Positions 24,797 to 34,037 of a DNA stretch of 64,000 nucleotides are shown here, in pieces; position 1 is the stretch's first letter; the number at the start of each line of letters is the position of its first letter. The notes under the pieces were generated by a model, which saw only the letters and a program-made list of their open reading frames with translations, was not told the DNA's origin and did no database searches. The stretch is taken from positions 1 through 64,000 of the forward strand of contig JAJFFF010000041.1 of the NCBI GenBank assembly GCA_021776785.1, in the 5' to 3' direction. The translations under genes and the position numbers were made by a program. The stretch comes from Planctomycetota bacterium (GTDB lineage: Bacteria; Planctomycetota; PLA2).

Positions 24797-25297
24797 ATGG
24801 AACGGCCCACCGTTTGGCGGATGCTTGCTCGCGTTCTCACGCTGAGCTGCCCGCGGTGCGGCCGCGGCCGCTTGTTCGCAAGCTACTTCATTCGTGCGAA
24901 ACGTTGCACGGAGTGCGCGTGGACTTACGAACGCGGCGCGGGCTACTGGGTCGGCGGTTCCGAAGTGCACATGTTTTTGACGTACGGCCTCAGCGCATTT
25001 TTGTGTGCACCGCTCGTCATCTGGCTCGGGAGCTCGGCGACCGTCATGGTCGCGCTGATCTTTGGCCACGTCGCGCTGTCCCTCGTCCTGTTTCGGTTCT
25101 CGCGCTCCGCCTTCTTAGGACTGGACTACTTGCTCGACCCGAGCGAGCCGGAGCGCGGCGACGAGGACGACCGCGGCGATCCCGAACCGCCGCCGCGCCC
25201 GCGCACGCCGCCGGGGTTGGCGCGTCGTCGCCCGCCACGCATCGCCAAGAGCGCACCGCGTCCGCGCACACCGGCGCCCGCGTTCTCCGACGAATAA
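24797..25297 (+). CDS. DUF983 membrane protein with zinc ribbon
   Basis: A 166-residue protein of the DUF983 family. An N-terminal zinc ribbon (CPRCGRGRLF, then CTECAWTYERG) is followed by two membrane helices (about 58-75 and 80-100) and a long acidic then Pro/Arg-rich cytoplasmic tail. Its role is unknown; some alphaproteobacterial members are linked to cytochrome oxidase genes, which is not the case here. GTG 24794 is an equally possible start. TAAAGT at 24782-24787 lies 6-9 nt before these starts. Confidence 0.8.
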   Translation: MERPTVWRMLARVLTLSCPRCGRGRLFASYFIRAKRCTECAWTYERGAGYWVGGSEVHMFLTYGLSAFLCAPLVIWLGSSATVMVALIFGHVALSLVLFRFSRSAFLGLDYLLDPSEPERGDEDDRGDPEPPPRPRTPPGLARRRPPRIAKSAPRPRTPAPAFSDE

Positions 25298-25347
25298 CGG
25301 CCAAGCGGTAGCGTCCGAGCGCTGTTCCGTCGAAGAAGTGCGGGCTG

Positions 25348-26676
25348 CTAGAGGCGTGCAGCGACAATCGTCACATCATCGCGGGGCGGTAAGCCCTCGG
25401 CGTGCGACTCGCAAACGGCCTTGAGGCGCGTCACCAACTTGGTCGGCGTCGGATCGTCTTCTTTGACGACTTCGCGGATGGCGTCGAACACGCGTTGCTC
25501 GCCGAACAACTCGCCGGCGCGGCTGTGGCGTTCGGTGACGCCGTCGGTGTAGCAGACAACCCATTCGCCTTCGCGCACGGCGATCGTCGGGCACGGCCCC
25601 GCGGAAATCTCATCGATGATGCCGAGCGCCGGCGCCGTGGCCGGAATCGTGCGGACGGTGTCGGTTTCGGGGTCGTAAAGAATCGGCGGTGTGTGCCCGG
25701 CGTTTTGGTATTCGAGCACGCCGCGTTTGCGGTCGTACGCGCACACGAACAAGGACACAAACATCCCTTGCGTGAGATCGGCGCAAAGCGCGCGGTTCAA
25801 CAAGCCGTACAGGCCGGCGAGCGAGCGGCGCGTCTGCAGCAAGCTCCGCAAGTGCGCCCGCACGTTTGACATGATGAGCGCGGGCCCGATGCCGTGACCG
25901 GACACATCGCCGATCACAAGACCGATGCGCCCCGGATCGATGGCGAAGTAGTCGAAGTAGTCGCCGCCGACGGTGTGCGCTGCATCGCTCACGCCAGCCA
26001 GCAGCGACCGCCCAAACTTCACCGCCTCTTTCGGAAGCAACCGCTGCTGAATGACGCGCGCCACACCAAGCTGCTGACTCATCGTGCGCGACTCGAGCGT
26101 CTCGTGAAACAAGCGGTTGTTTTCGATCGCCATTCCCATGAGGCCCGCCTGCGCGTGAAACAACATGAGGTCGGCAGCGGTGAATGGCGAACCGGCGAGC
26201 GTCGAGTCGACGTAGATGACGCCCAACGTCTTGCCGCGCGCGCGGACGGGCGCGCACATCACTTGGCGGAGGCGCATCGATGCGACGGATCGCGTCAGAT
26301 CGAGCACTTCGCCGTCGCTGCTGACGCGGGCGATCACCGGTTTGTTTTTTTCGATGACGCTGCGCGGAATCGAGCGGCTCATCGGCAGATCCGGATCGAG
26401 GTTGCGGCCATCCTTGTTGCGCGCGCACTGGATCTCGAAATCCTGGCCGTCGTGCAGCATCAAGATGCCGCGTTCGGTGCCCGTTGTTTGGATCGTTAGA
26501 TCCACGAGCTTGCGCAGCAACCGATCGAGATTGGTTTCGCCGAGAAGCTCGGAGACCGTCGCGAGGAGCGCCCGAAACGAAGCCTGGTCCCGCTTGGCAT
26601 CACCGGTGACGCACTCCGAAAAGCGATCGACTTCCTCCTGGCTAAGCCAGGGCATCGGCGACGTGTCCAGGGTCAT
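25348..26676 (-). CDS. GAF-PP2C (SpoIIE-type) serine phosphatase
   Basis: A 442-residue cytoplasmic signalling protein. A GAF domain (about 45-190; GILMLHDGQDFEIQCARNK, GVIYVDSTLAGSPFT) precedes a PPM/SpoIIE phosphatase (about 220-440). Metal-ligand motifs are visible as VGGDYFDYF, VIGDVSGHG, NAGHTPPILY, CYTDGVTERH and PRDDVTIVAARL. Such proteins dephosphorylate anti-sigma-factor antagonists. No STAS or HPK partner is encoded nearby. The start at 26676 is preferred because TAATCT lies 7 nt upstream; ATG 26697 adds seven residues. The longer upstream frame has no domain signal. Confidence 0.88.
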   Translation of the reverse strand: MTLDTSPMPWLSQEEVDRFSECVTGDAKRDQASFRALLATVSELLGETNLDRLLRKLVDLTIQTTGTERGILMLHDGQDFEIQCARNKDGRNLDPDLPMSRSIPRSVIEKNKPVIARVSSDGEVLDLTRSVASMRLRQVMCAPVRARGKTLGVIYVDSTLAGSPFTAADLMLFHAQAGLMGMAIENNRLFHETLESRTMSQQLGVARVIQQRLLPKEAVKFGRSLLAGVSDAAHTVGGDYFDYFAIDPGRIGLVIGDVSGHGIGPALIMSNVRAHLRSLLQTRRSLAGLYGLLNRALCADLTQGMFVSLFVCAYDRKRGVLEYQNAGHTPPILYDPETDTVRTIPATAPALGIIDEISAGPCPTIAVREGEWVVCYTDGVTERHSRAGELFGEQRVFDAIREVVKEDDPTPTKLVTRLKAVCESHAEGLPPRDDVTIVAARL

Positions 26677-26697
26677 GACCTGGAGATTATCCGCCAT

Positions 26698-27061
26698 TTG
26701 CGGCGGTGCGGCTACCCAACTCGTGCCCACCCGACCGCCGTGGGCGCCGAAATGTCGAAAGATCGAGCCATATGCGGCGCGATCACTCCGGCTCGCACGC
26801 AATGAAGACGTGCTTGGAAGAGCGCGGCCCGCCCGCGGGGCTGGACTCATGTGCCGCTTGTGCCGACGCTCTTGGTCGCGGAGCGCTCCTTCGTCAAGAC
26901 GACCGGCTTTGGGCGGATGTTGGGGATGATCCACGCCGCGGAAACACGCGCGGCGGGCGGACGGACACGCACGGTCGCCCGGGCTCCCGATGGCGTCTCC
27001 GTTCCGGTCACCCGCGCGTAAAAAGTCGCCGGTTCGGGTCAAAGCTTGGCCTCGCGCGGCG
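26698..27061. other. Intergenic stretch with nothing recognised
   Basis: About 360 bp between divergent genes. Open frames on both strands are Arg/Gly/Pro-rich and match no family. No hairpin terminator or repeat was seen. It must carry the promoters of both flanking genes near its ends. Confidence 0.5.
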
Positions 27062-27075
27062 TAGGATGGAGTGTG

Positions 27076-28833
27076 ATGCGCAAACTAACGGTTTTGACTC
27101 TCCTGTTGCTTCTAGCTCACGAGGGCTCGGAGGCGGCCAGCCTCAAGCTCGGACGACGCTATCGCGACGAGTCGAACGGCTTCCAGATTCAGCCGCCCGC
27201 CAAGTGGGAGCAGGTTCCCACGAAGTTCCAAGACGTCGCGCAGATCGGCAAGTGGGTCGCCAAGCGTGCGAAGCGCGGTTGGTACACGGCCGAGATGCAC
27301 GTGCTCCGGTTCTTGAAATCCAAAGCGATCGAAGACGTGGACTCGCCCGCCGAGGCCGTCGAGCGTGGTATCCCCGGATACTCCGGCATGTTGCGCTACC
27401 AGCCCAAGGACGTGTGGGCGTTTGTAAAGCGGCGCATGTTCGGCGGCGCGAATGTTCAAAGCACCGACGCCGCGTTCAGGATGTCGCGCAAGGAACTCAA
27501 GGCGACCGTCAAAGTGTTTCACGGTCCGCTGCGAGGCACGGGTCGCGATGCGACGCGTAGCCAGTTGATGGTGTGTGCGGCGCAGATCGAAACGATTGAA
27601 GAGTCGGACTCGTCGTTTGGCATTGTATTTTTTGCGACGGTGGCGGACGAGAAAGACATGCTCGCCACGTTCAAGCGCATCATCACGCGCTTTCGCGTGC
27701 TCGAGGACGATGCGGAAGACGACGAAGGCGGAGGGCCGACCGACGCCGACATCTTTGTCGACTCCGAAAAGAAGCCGGACGCATGGCGCGCGGCGCGTAA
27801 AGCCAAGTTGATCAAGGGTTGGAGTGCGATCGACACCGCCAACTACCTGATTGTCTACAACTCCGAGGTTAAGCGTCCCCTGATCAAAAAGGTCGCGCTC
27901 CACATCGAAGCGATCCGCACCGACGTGTACGAAAAACTGTTCCCGCCGACGCGCGAAGTGAAGGCGATTTCGGTTGTCCGCGTCTGCAAGGATCGCGCCG
28001 AGTATCACCGCTACGGCGGCCCTGGCGGCTCCGCGGGCTATTGGGCGCGCGGCGACGAAGAGCTCGTCTTCTACCAGGACAAGTCGAATAGGAAGGACTC
28101 GCTGCGCGTGCTTTATCACGAAGCGTTCCACCAATACATTCACTACGCGGTTGGCGAAGTCGCGCCCCACAGTTGGTTTAACGAGGGGCACGGCGACTAT
28201 TTCGCCGGCCACAACTATCGCAGCGGGAAGTTCAAATCCGACGTGTTCCGCTGGCGTACCGGCACCATCGCCACAGCGTTGGGCCAAAAAACCTACGTCC
28301 CGTTGCGCAAGTTCTTGAAGTACTCGCAAGGCGAGTACTACGCGGATGCGGGCCTGTGCTACGCGCAGGGATGGTCGCTCGTTTACTTCCTGCGCGAAGT
28401 CGAACGACGCAAGATCAAGAAGTATCAAAAGTACTGGGGGCTTTTGGACCGCTACTTCGAAGCGATCAAGAAAAACGTCAAGAAGGTGCAGGACGAGGGG
28501 TTAGGCGGTATGAACGAAACGCCGCCGGGATCGGCGCCAGGCGATAGCGGATTCGGTGGGCTCGACGGTGACGACGAAGAAGCGGCGGCGGCGCCGAAGC
28601 CGACCTTGCCGTCGCTGCCCGGACTCGACGGCGGGTTCCCCGGCGAGCGGCCCGAGTTGGGTGCGGGTGCCGTACCCGAAGCCAAGGCCAAGTCATCGGG
28701 TCGCACCGTCGCGGGGCCTGTCATCACCGGCACGCAGAGCGCGCTCGATGTTGCGGTCGACGAAGTCTTCTTAAACAACCGCTTGATCGACATCGAACAG
28801 CTCGAAAAGGACTGGATCGCATTCAGCAAGTAA
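27076..28833 (+). CDS. DUF1570-type gluzincin metalloprotease, exported
   Basis: A 585-residue exported protein. The start at 27076 gives a signal peptide (LTLLLLLAHEGSEA), and TAGGAT lies 8 nt upstream. Residues about 25-210 are an N-terminal beta domain. The peptidase domain lies about 250-465. It has HEAFH at residues 348-352 and WFNEGHGDYF with a likely third zinc ligand E370, the gluzincin pattern, as in DUF1570 proteins common in Planctomycetota. The C-terminal third is a Gly/Pro-rich linker and a short charged end. The substrate is unknown. The next gene starts at or before the stop codon region, so they form a pair. Confidence 0.82.
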   Translation: MRKLTVLTLLLLLAHEGSEAASLKLGRRYRDESNGFQIQPPAKWEQVPTKFQDVAQIGKWVAKRAKRGWYTAEMHVLRFLKSKAIEDVDSPAEAVERGIPGYSGMLRYQPKDVWAFVKRRMFGGANVQSTDAAFRMSRKELKATVKVFHGPLRGTGRDATRSQLMVCAAQIETIEESDSSFGIVFFATVADEKDMLATFKRIITRFRVLEDDAEDDEGGGPTDADIFVDSEKKPDAWRAARKAKLIKGWSAIDTANYLIVYNSEVKRPLIKKVALHIEAIRTDVYEKLFPPTREVKAISVVRVCKDRAEYHRYGGPGGSAGYWARGDEELVFYQDKSNRKDSLRVLYHEAFHQYIHYAVGEVAPHSWFNEGHGDYFAGHNYRSGKFKSDVFRWRTGTIATALGQKTYVPLRKFLKYSQGEYYADAGLCYAQGWSLVYFLREVERRKIKKYQKYWGLLDRYFEAIKKNVKKVQDEGLGGMNETPPGSAPGDSGFGGLDGDDEEAAAAPKPTLPSLPGLDGGFPGERPELGAGAVPEAKAKSSGRTVAGPVITGTQSALDVAVDEVFLNNRLIDIEQLEKDWIAFSK

Positions 28834-28853
28834 GGAGCGCTCCGCTCGCGGTC

Positions 28854-29696
28854 TTGGCGGCCGCGCTGTGCTGCGTTGTCGCGCGGGCTGAGCCCGAGCA
28901 ACCGGAGTCCGAGGAAGCGTCGTACCAGCGCTGCTGGAAATCGTTTCGCGCGGCCAAGCCCGAACCCGACCCGCTGCCGGGTCTGCGCGCACCGCCGGAC
29001 TCCGATCGTCATCGGCGCGCCGCCCAGCGATACCGGGCGTTGCTCGCGACTTGGGAAAAGTCCGAAGCGGAGCGGCGCGCGGCGTTGGAGCAATCCCTCA
29101 CGGAGCACTTAGCGCAATACCCGCGCGGCCCACGCGCATCGCATGTGCGCTACCTCCGCGGCGCCACCCGGTTTCAAAGCCAAGATTTCGCGGGCGCCCG
29201 CCAAGACCTCGAGGTCTTCTTAAAGGATGCGCCGCCGGGGCCGGCGCGCCGAGCGGCCCAAGACGCCCTCATTCAGTCGTTGCGGGGGCTCGGCGACTTT
29301 GCGGCGGCGCTGACTTGGCGGGGGCCGACGCCGGAAGCGTTGGAGGAAGCGGGCCGCGTCAAAGAGGCCATCGCGAAGGCTCGGGCCGCAGGGCAGAGCG
29401 CCCGGGCCAATGAATGGAGCCAGATCGGCAAACCCTACCAGCGGGCCATAGCGAAATGGCCAGTCGGAAAGGCCGTTGTCCTGATAAAATCTGGACAAAA
29501 CCTGCCCCAAGCGGTCGAAGCGGCCCTGATTTCGGAGTTTTCGAAAGAAAAAATCGGAATTGCGGTAGCAGAAGTGCGCGAAGCGGGTATCTATCTCCTC
29601 GACGGGAATCGGTTGATCCAAGCCGTGAATCCACGTCTCGACACCTTGGTTCACCGCATCCGAGCGCTCCTCAAAGCGAGGAGAGGGCAAGATTAG
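28854..29696 (+). CDS. Exported TPR-like protein with non-standard start
   Basis: A protein of about 280 residues with an N-terminal hydrophobic run ending VVARA, a signal peptide. Helical TPR-like segments follow (RYLRGATRFQSQDFAGARQD, DALIQSLRGLGDF). The C-terminal part is alpha/beta (GKAVVLIKSG, GIAVAEVREAGIYLLDGNRL). The only listed start is TTG 28854, but the hydrophobic run is already open upstream: the codons from about 28833 read RSAPLAVLAAALCC. That suggests initiation at CTG 28812 or ATT 28821 inside the previous gene, since no ATG or GTG is available. It follows the gluzincin gene and ends at a terminator. Confidence 0.6.
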   Translation: MAAALCCVVARAEPEQPESEEASYQRCWKSFRAAKPEPDPLPGLRAPPDSDRHRRAAQRYRALLATWEKSEAERRAALEQSLTEHLAQYPRGPRASHVRYLRGATRFQSQDFAGARQDLEVFLKDAPPGPARRAAQDALIQSLRGLGDFAAALTWRGPTPEALEEAGRVKEAIAKARAAGQSARANEWSQIGKPYQRAIAKWPVGKAVVLIKSGQNLPQAVEAALISEFSKEKIGIAVAEVREAGIYLLDGNRLIQAVNPRLDTLVHRIRALLKARRGQD

Positions 29697-29717
29697 CGAA
29701 CGATCGTTCGGTTTTTT
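29697..29717 (+). terminator. Terminator after the gluzincin-TPR pair
   Basis: CGAACGATCGTTCG is a perfect palindrome (29697-29710) followed by GTTTTTT. It starts directly after the stop of the TPR-like gene. Confidence 0.7.
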
Positions 29718-29829
29718 GGCACAGCGCTCGCGCACTCGACAAACGCAGAATTAAAATCCGGTTATCGGACTGGGTCCACAAGACGGGCTCTGGCTGGTGG
29801 CACGGAACGACGGGTAAAGGAAGAAGAAG

Positions 29830-30534
29830 ATGAGCGTAGGACGTATGGGACCTTTAAAGGTCATTCGGGATCGCGGCCAAGACCGCACTCGACCCTCTCC
29901 TTTTCGCGATGTAGCCGCACGACCGACCACGCCGACTACGCGTGGGTTGCCCCCTGTGGCGCGCGGTCGAGCCCGTCGTGGCGCCCTCCGCGCGGCCCGG
30001 CACCAGGTGTCGGAGTCGTACAGCTTGGCGTACAGCCTCGACCGTGCGATCTCGGAAGAAGAGCGCATGGAGCGTTGGCTCGAGTACGTAAGCCGTCGCG
30101 TCGAAGCGCAGCCCGTCAAGAGCTTCCTGCACCGCATGGCGCTGGAAGATCGCGATCATGGCCGTATTTTGCGTCGCCATCGCGCGGATCTTGAAGACGG
30201 CCCGAGCGATATCGCGTTGCTGCCTAAGGTGGCGCTGCCGACGCACATCGAGATTCGCGGCGAGATGGGGTATTACCGTGCCCTGCTCACGGCCGTGCAG
30301 ATGAAGGCCGAGGCAGCGGAGTACTACCGCAAGCTCGCGCCGTCGGCGGACAACCGCTACCTACGCACGTTCCTCCAAATCCTCGCCAACCGCGAGGAGG
30401 AGCAGCGCGACATCTTGGCCGACATGCTCGATGCCCAGCGCGGCATCGGCTTTGGTCGCACAAAGTCCGGCAAGATCATTCCTCCCACACCGCAGTGGCT
30501 GGGCATCTTCTTGCTCGACGAAGTCGACGGCTAG
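29830..30534 (+). CDS. Ferritin/rubrerythrin-like protein with basic N-terminus
   Basis: A 234-residue protein. Residues 1-58 are Arg/Pro-rich and probably disordered. Residues about 60-205 look like a four-helix bundle of the ferritin-like superfamily: MERWLEYVSRRVEA, ALEDRDHGRILRRH, VQMKAEAAEYYRKL and LQILANREEEQRDIL. Only some di-iron ligands are in place (E and H in helix 2, E in helix 3, and an EExQ instead of ExxH in helix 4), so iron binding is uncertain. An AAAGGA site 10 nt upstream supports ATG 29830. The gene stands alone between two terminators. Confidence 0.55.
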   Translation: MSVGRMGPLKVIRDRGQDRTRPSPFRDVAARPTTPTTRGLPPVARGRARRGALRAARHQVSESYSLAYSLDRAISEEERMERWLEYVSRRVEAQPVKSFLHRMALEDRDHGRILRRHRADLEDGPSDIALLPKVALPTHIEIRGEMGYYRALLTAVQMKAEAAEYYRKLAPSADNRYLRTFLQILANREEEQRDILADMLDAQRGIGFGRTKSGKIIPPTPQWLGIFLLDEVDG

Positions 30535-30595
30535 CAAAGGCGGGCGCGCAAGGCGTCCTCCCCAGCTTTCCACAAACAATCCACGAACTAGCACC

Positions 30596-30626
30596 GGCGG
30601 GGGAATTTCCCCCGCCGCGTGTATTT
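30596..30626 (+). terminator. Terminator downstream of the ferritin-like gene
   Basis: A 9-bp GC stem (30596-30604 with 30608-30616) closes on a 3-nt loop; the sequence GCGTGTATTTTT follows. Confidence 0.6.
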
Positions 30627-30749
30627 TTCCCCGCGCGCGCGCCGTCCGGCGCCGTACCCGGGAGTGCCGCCTACACCAAGTTGCTAGAAATGCGAGTCGG
30701 TGTTGGAGGCGCCGGTTGGGTCTCGCCAGAACGATAGAATCGCCATTCT

Positions 30750-33700
30750 GTGAGATCGACACTCATCCTCCTCGTGCTGCTGGTCGCCGCACTTCTCGTC
30801 TACCTCGTTTTTTTGCAGCGGCAGGTGAAACAGCCCGAGGACGACACGGTCGCCCGTGCGTTTGCCCGTGCGGAGGCGTACTACGTCAACGAGGAAAACC
30901 GCGACTACCGGCGGGCGCGGCTGGAACTCTTGCCGCTCAAAGATCGTTTGGGCCAGACGATGGAACTCCACGTCAATCTCGCGCTGCTTGATCTTCAGGA
31001 GATCAACTACCGCGTGCAAGACGAGCGGCGCATCTTCCGCGTCAACGACTTTCACAAGTTGGCTCGGTCCGCGCTCGAACATCTGCAGCGCGCCGACGAA
31101 ATCGCGCCGGGGCACCCGACCGTGGAGTTCAACCTGGCCCGGGCGTATATCCAGCTGACGCAGTCACCCGTGTCGAGCGAGACCCTGACGCAGCTCAACG
31201 AGGCGGCGCTCGAAATTTTGACGCGGCTCTCCAAAGTCGAGGCTCCGGATGCGACCGTGCTGCTGCTCTTGGGCGAGCGACTCTTTCACGCCGGCGATTT
31301 CGCGGGTTCGGTCGAGGCCTACCGACGCATTCGCGAAATGGGCGAGGACTTTGTCCCCGAAACGATCTATCGCATCGCGTGCCTCCGCGAGGGCGGTTCG
31401 ACCAAGATGATCGACCGTGCGAAGGGCGCGGCGATGGAGCGCGAAGTCAAAAAGCGCTTCCCCGACGCCGGCAAGGCGCCTCGCTCCGCGCTCGAACGGG
31501 GCCGCTACACGTTGCTCCTACGGTTGGGGGATGTGGGGGCACCGAAGCCGGCGCCGCGCACGATGAACTGGATCGATCTCACGCGCCGGGCGCTTGTGCC
31601 CGAAGGCATCACGTACTTCATCGCTCCCGATTTCGACGGCGACTGCGCGCGTGATCTTGTGGTCGCTAAAGACGGCAAGCTACGCATCCTGCGCAACTCG
31701 CGGCGCGCGTCGTTTGAAGACATCACAGAACACAGCGGCCTACCGCTCGACTTTGAACTTTCGGCGGCCGCCGTGGGGGACATAGACGGCGACGGTTCTT
31801 GCGACTTGGTCATCGGCGGGCCGTCAGGCTGGCGCGCGTTTCTCAATACGACCGGTTCGGACAACCCCACCAAGTGGCAGTTCAGCGAAGCGATCGAACC
31901 CTTCGACACAGCCGCCGTGCGCTGCCTGCTTTTGTGGGATCTCGATCACGACGGCGACATGGATCTGTTTGTCGGTGGCGATAAGAATCGATGCTATCGA
32001 CTCGCATTGGAGAAGCCGGCGACGGGCGGCGTGGAGATCGTGTACACGGACGTGACGCAAGAGCTCGGAATGGACGCGCCCGCCGCCGACGCGGTGTTGT
32101 TACTCGACGTCGAGCAGGACTCCGATGTCGATCTCTTGATTCAAAGCCGTGCGGGGAACGTGTGGTTTGCCAACCTGCGTCAGATGCAGTTTGAAAAGCG
32201 GCCGCTCCCGTCCGGCGGCAGCCTCGCGGCCTTCGATGTCGATCACGACCTGACCGAAGAAATCGGGTTGGACGGCAAGGTCTACGACTGGGATGGCAGC
32301 GTGTGGGTCCCAGGTGCAACATTCCCGATGCTTGTGGACTTAGACGGCGACGGCATGATCGATGACGATGGCGCCGCTGCGCTCGGCGTCGATGGCGCGA
32401 TTACGCGCGTGCTCTCTACCGATCTCAACGGCGACGGGGATCGCGACGCGCTCGTGATGACGCCGACCGGGCTACGCGTGTTCATGGCCGATCCCGCCGA
32501 GGCGCGCAGCTGGATCGACGTTTTGCCCCGCGGCAAGCTCACCAACTCACTGGGCATCGGAACGCGAGTGCATGTGCGCGCGGGCAACCTGCGGTTGGCG
32601 ACGACCTGCCGTGATGGGCTCGTGTCGATCCCGCTCGGGAGCGAGGCCGTGATCGATTCCGTGTTGCTCTATTGGACCAACGGGATCGCGCAAGGCGTCA
32701 CGACGCCCAACCCCGCGCAATGTTTGACGATCCCCGAGCGTGAGGGGCAAGTCGATTCGTGCCCATTTCTCTACACGTTTGACGGCAAGGCTTGGCAATT
32801 CATCGCGGATTGCCACTCGGGGACCCCGCTCGGGTTGCCGTACGCCGACCGCAAGTACTTGCCGCCGCGTCCCGACGAAACCGTGTTCGTACCCGGCAAG
32901 CATCTGCGCGCCGTGGATGGCGTGCTGCGCGTTCACATCGCGGAAGAGTTTCGCGAATTGCTCTATCTCGACCACGTCGTCTTGCGTGCCATCGATCACC
33001 CGGCTGATGCGCGCCCCGTTCTCAACGAAGCGTTTCGCGTGATGCACCATCCGAAGTTCGGTGTGCATTCGCTGACCGGCCTGCGTCCGCCCCGCTCCGC
33101 CGTCGATCATCAGGGCCGCGATATCTTGCCGCAGGTCCGGGCGCGCGACGGAAAGCATGCGGTGGTCTGGACGCCTTGCGGGCCGCAGTACACGGGCCTT
33201 TGCCACGAGTGGTCGATCACGATGGACTTCGGCGATCTCTCCGCGGCGGAGCGCATCCTGTTTGTGATGGACGGTTGGGTGGAGTTCCCAACGGCCAGTG
33301 CGTCGATCGCCGCGTCGCAGACCAAGACCGTTCGGTTCATGATGCCCGTGCTCGAAGTCATGGGACCCGACGGTCAGTGGGTCTCCGCCCATCCGGAACC
33401 AGGATTCCCTGCCGGCAAGACGAAGCACGTCTTGTGTGATCTCACCGGCAAGTTTCACGGCACCGACGGGCGCCTTCGGTTGCGCAGTACGCAACGCCTG
33501 CACTGGGACGCGTTTTCGATTGCGACAGGGCCCGATCAGCCGCAGCGCGTGACGGCGATTCCGCTTTCGTCCGCGCAGCTTAGCTATCGCGGCGTCGGCA
33601 AACCCAACGCCGACCCGTCGGGCGAGCTGCCGGTCCGCTTTTTCCACGACGATCTCGAAACGACGGTGCGCTGGGATCAAACGCCGGGCATGCTGACGCG

Positions 33701-34037
33701 ATACGGCGATGTACGCGAGCTCTTGGCCCGCGTCGATGATCGCTACCCGATCCTCGCGACGGGCGACCTGCTCGCGCTGGAGTTCGACGCGTCCGCGTTG
33801 CCGCCGCTCCCTGCGGGGTGGGTCCGCGACTACTGCGTGACCACGCGGGGGTGGGTCAAGGACGGCGATCTCAATCAGGCCGTGCGCGAATCCGTCGGGC
33901 CGCTGCCGTTTCGCGCCATGGGGGCGTATCCGTATGCCCCGGACGTGGCCCAACCCAACTGGAGCTGGGTCGAACAATGGAACACGCGACCGGCCCTTAC
34001 CCAGCACGAACTCAACAAGTTGCACGGCGATGATTGA
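30750..34037 (+). CDS. Membrane-anchored FG-GAP/ASPIC-UnbV giant protein
   Basis: A 1095-residue protein anchored by an N-terminal membrane helix (residues about 4-24). Residues about 30-250 are TPR-like helices (HPTVEFNLARAYIQL, TVLLLLGERLFHAGDF). Residues about 285-590 hold FG-GAP/VCBS repeats with Ca-binding DxDxDG loops (APDFDGDCARDLVV, VGDIDGDGSCDLVIGG, DLDHDGDMDLFVGG, DLNGDGDRDALVM), a beta-propeller. Residues about 590-650 are an ASPIC/UnbV domain (LGIGTRVHV, VLLYWTNGIAQGV). The C-terminal third, from SCPFLYTFDGKAWQFIADCH on, is a conserved extracellular region I cannot name. The start is GTG with TAGAAT 9 nt upstream. It overlaps the EF-hand gene, so both are probably expressed together at the cell surface. 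Confidence 0.8.
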   Translation: MRSTLILLVLLVAALLVYLVFLQRQVKQPEDDTVARAFARAEAYYVNEENRDYRRARLELLPLKDRLGQTMELHVNLALLDLQEINYRVQDERRIFRVNDFHKLARSALEHLQRADEIAPGHPTVEFNLARAYIQLTQSPVSSETLTQLNEAALEILTRLSKVEAPDATVLLLLGERLFHAGDFAGSVEAYRRIREMGEDFVPETIYRIACLREGGSTKMIDRAKGAAMEREVKKRFPDAGKAPRSALERGRYTLLLRLGDVGAPKPAPRTMNWIDLTRRALVPEGITYFIAPDFDGDCARDLVVAKDGKLRILRNSRRASFEDITEHSGLPLDFELSAAAVGDIDGDGSCDLVIGGPSGWRAFLNTTGSDNPTKWQFSEAIEPFDTAAVRCLLLWDLDHDGDMDLFVGGDKNRCYRLALEKPATGGVEIVYTDVTQELGMDAPAADAVLLLDVEQDSDVDLLIQSRAGNVWFANLRQMQFEKRPLPSGGSLAAFDVDHDLTEEIGLDGKVYDWDGSVWVPGATFPMLVDLDGDGMIDDDGAAALGVDGAITRVLSTDLNGDGDRDALVMTPTGLRVFMADPAEARSWIDVLPRGKLTNSLGIGTRVHVRAGNLRLATTCRDGLVSIPLGSEAVIDSVLLYWTNGIAQGVTTPNPAQCLTIPEREGQVDSCPFLYTFDGKAWQFIADCHSGTPLGLPYADRKYLPPRPDETVFVPGKHLRAVDGVLRVHIAEEFRELLYLDHVVLRAIDHPADARPVLNEAFRVMHHPKFGVHSLTGLRPPRSAVDHQGRDILPQVRARDGKHAVVWTPCGPQYTGLCHEWSITMDFGDLSAAERILFVMDGWVEFPTASASIAASQTKTVRFMMPVLEVMGPDGQWVSAHPEPGFPAGKTKHVLCDLTGKFHGTDGRLRLRSTQRLHWDAFSIATGPDQPQRVTAIPLSSAQLSYRGVGKPNADPSGELPVRFFHDDLETTVRWDQTPGMLTRYGDVRELLARVDDRYPILATGDLLALEFDASALPPLPAGWVRDYCVTTRGWVKDGDLNQAVRESVGPLPFRAMGAYPYAPDVAQPNWSWVEQWNTRPALTQHELNKLHGDD

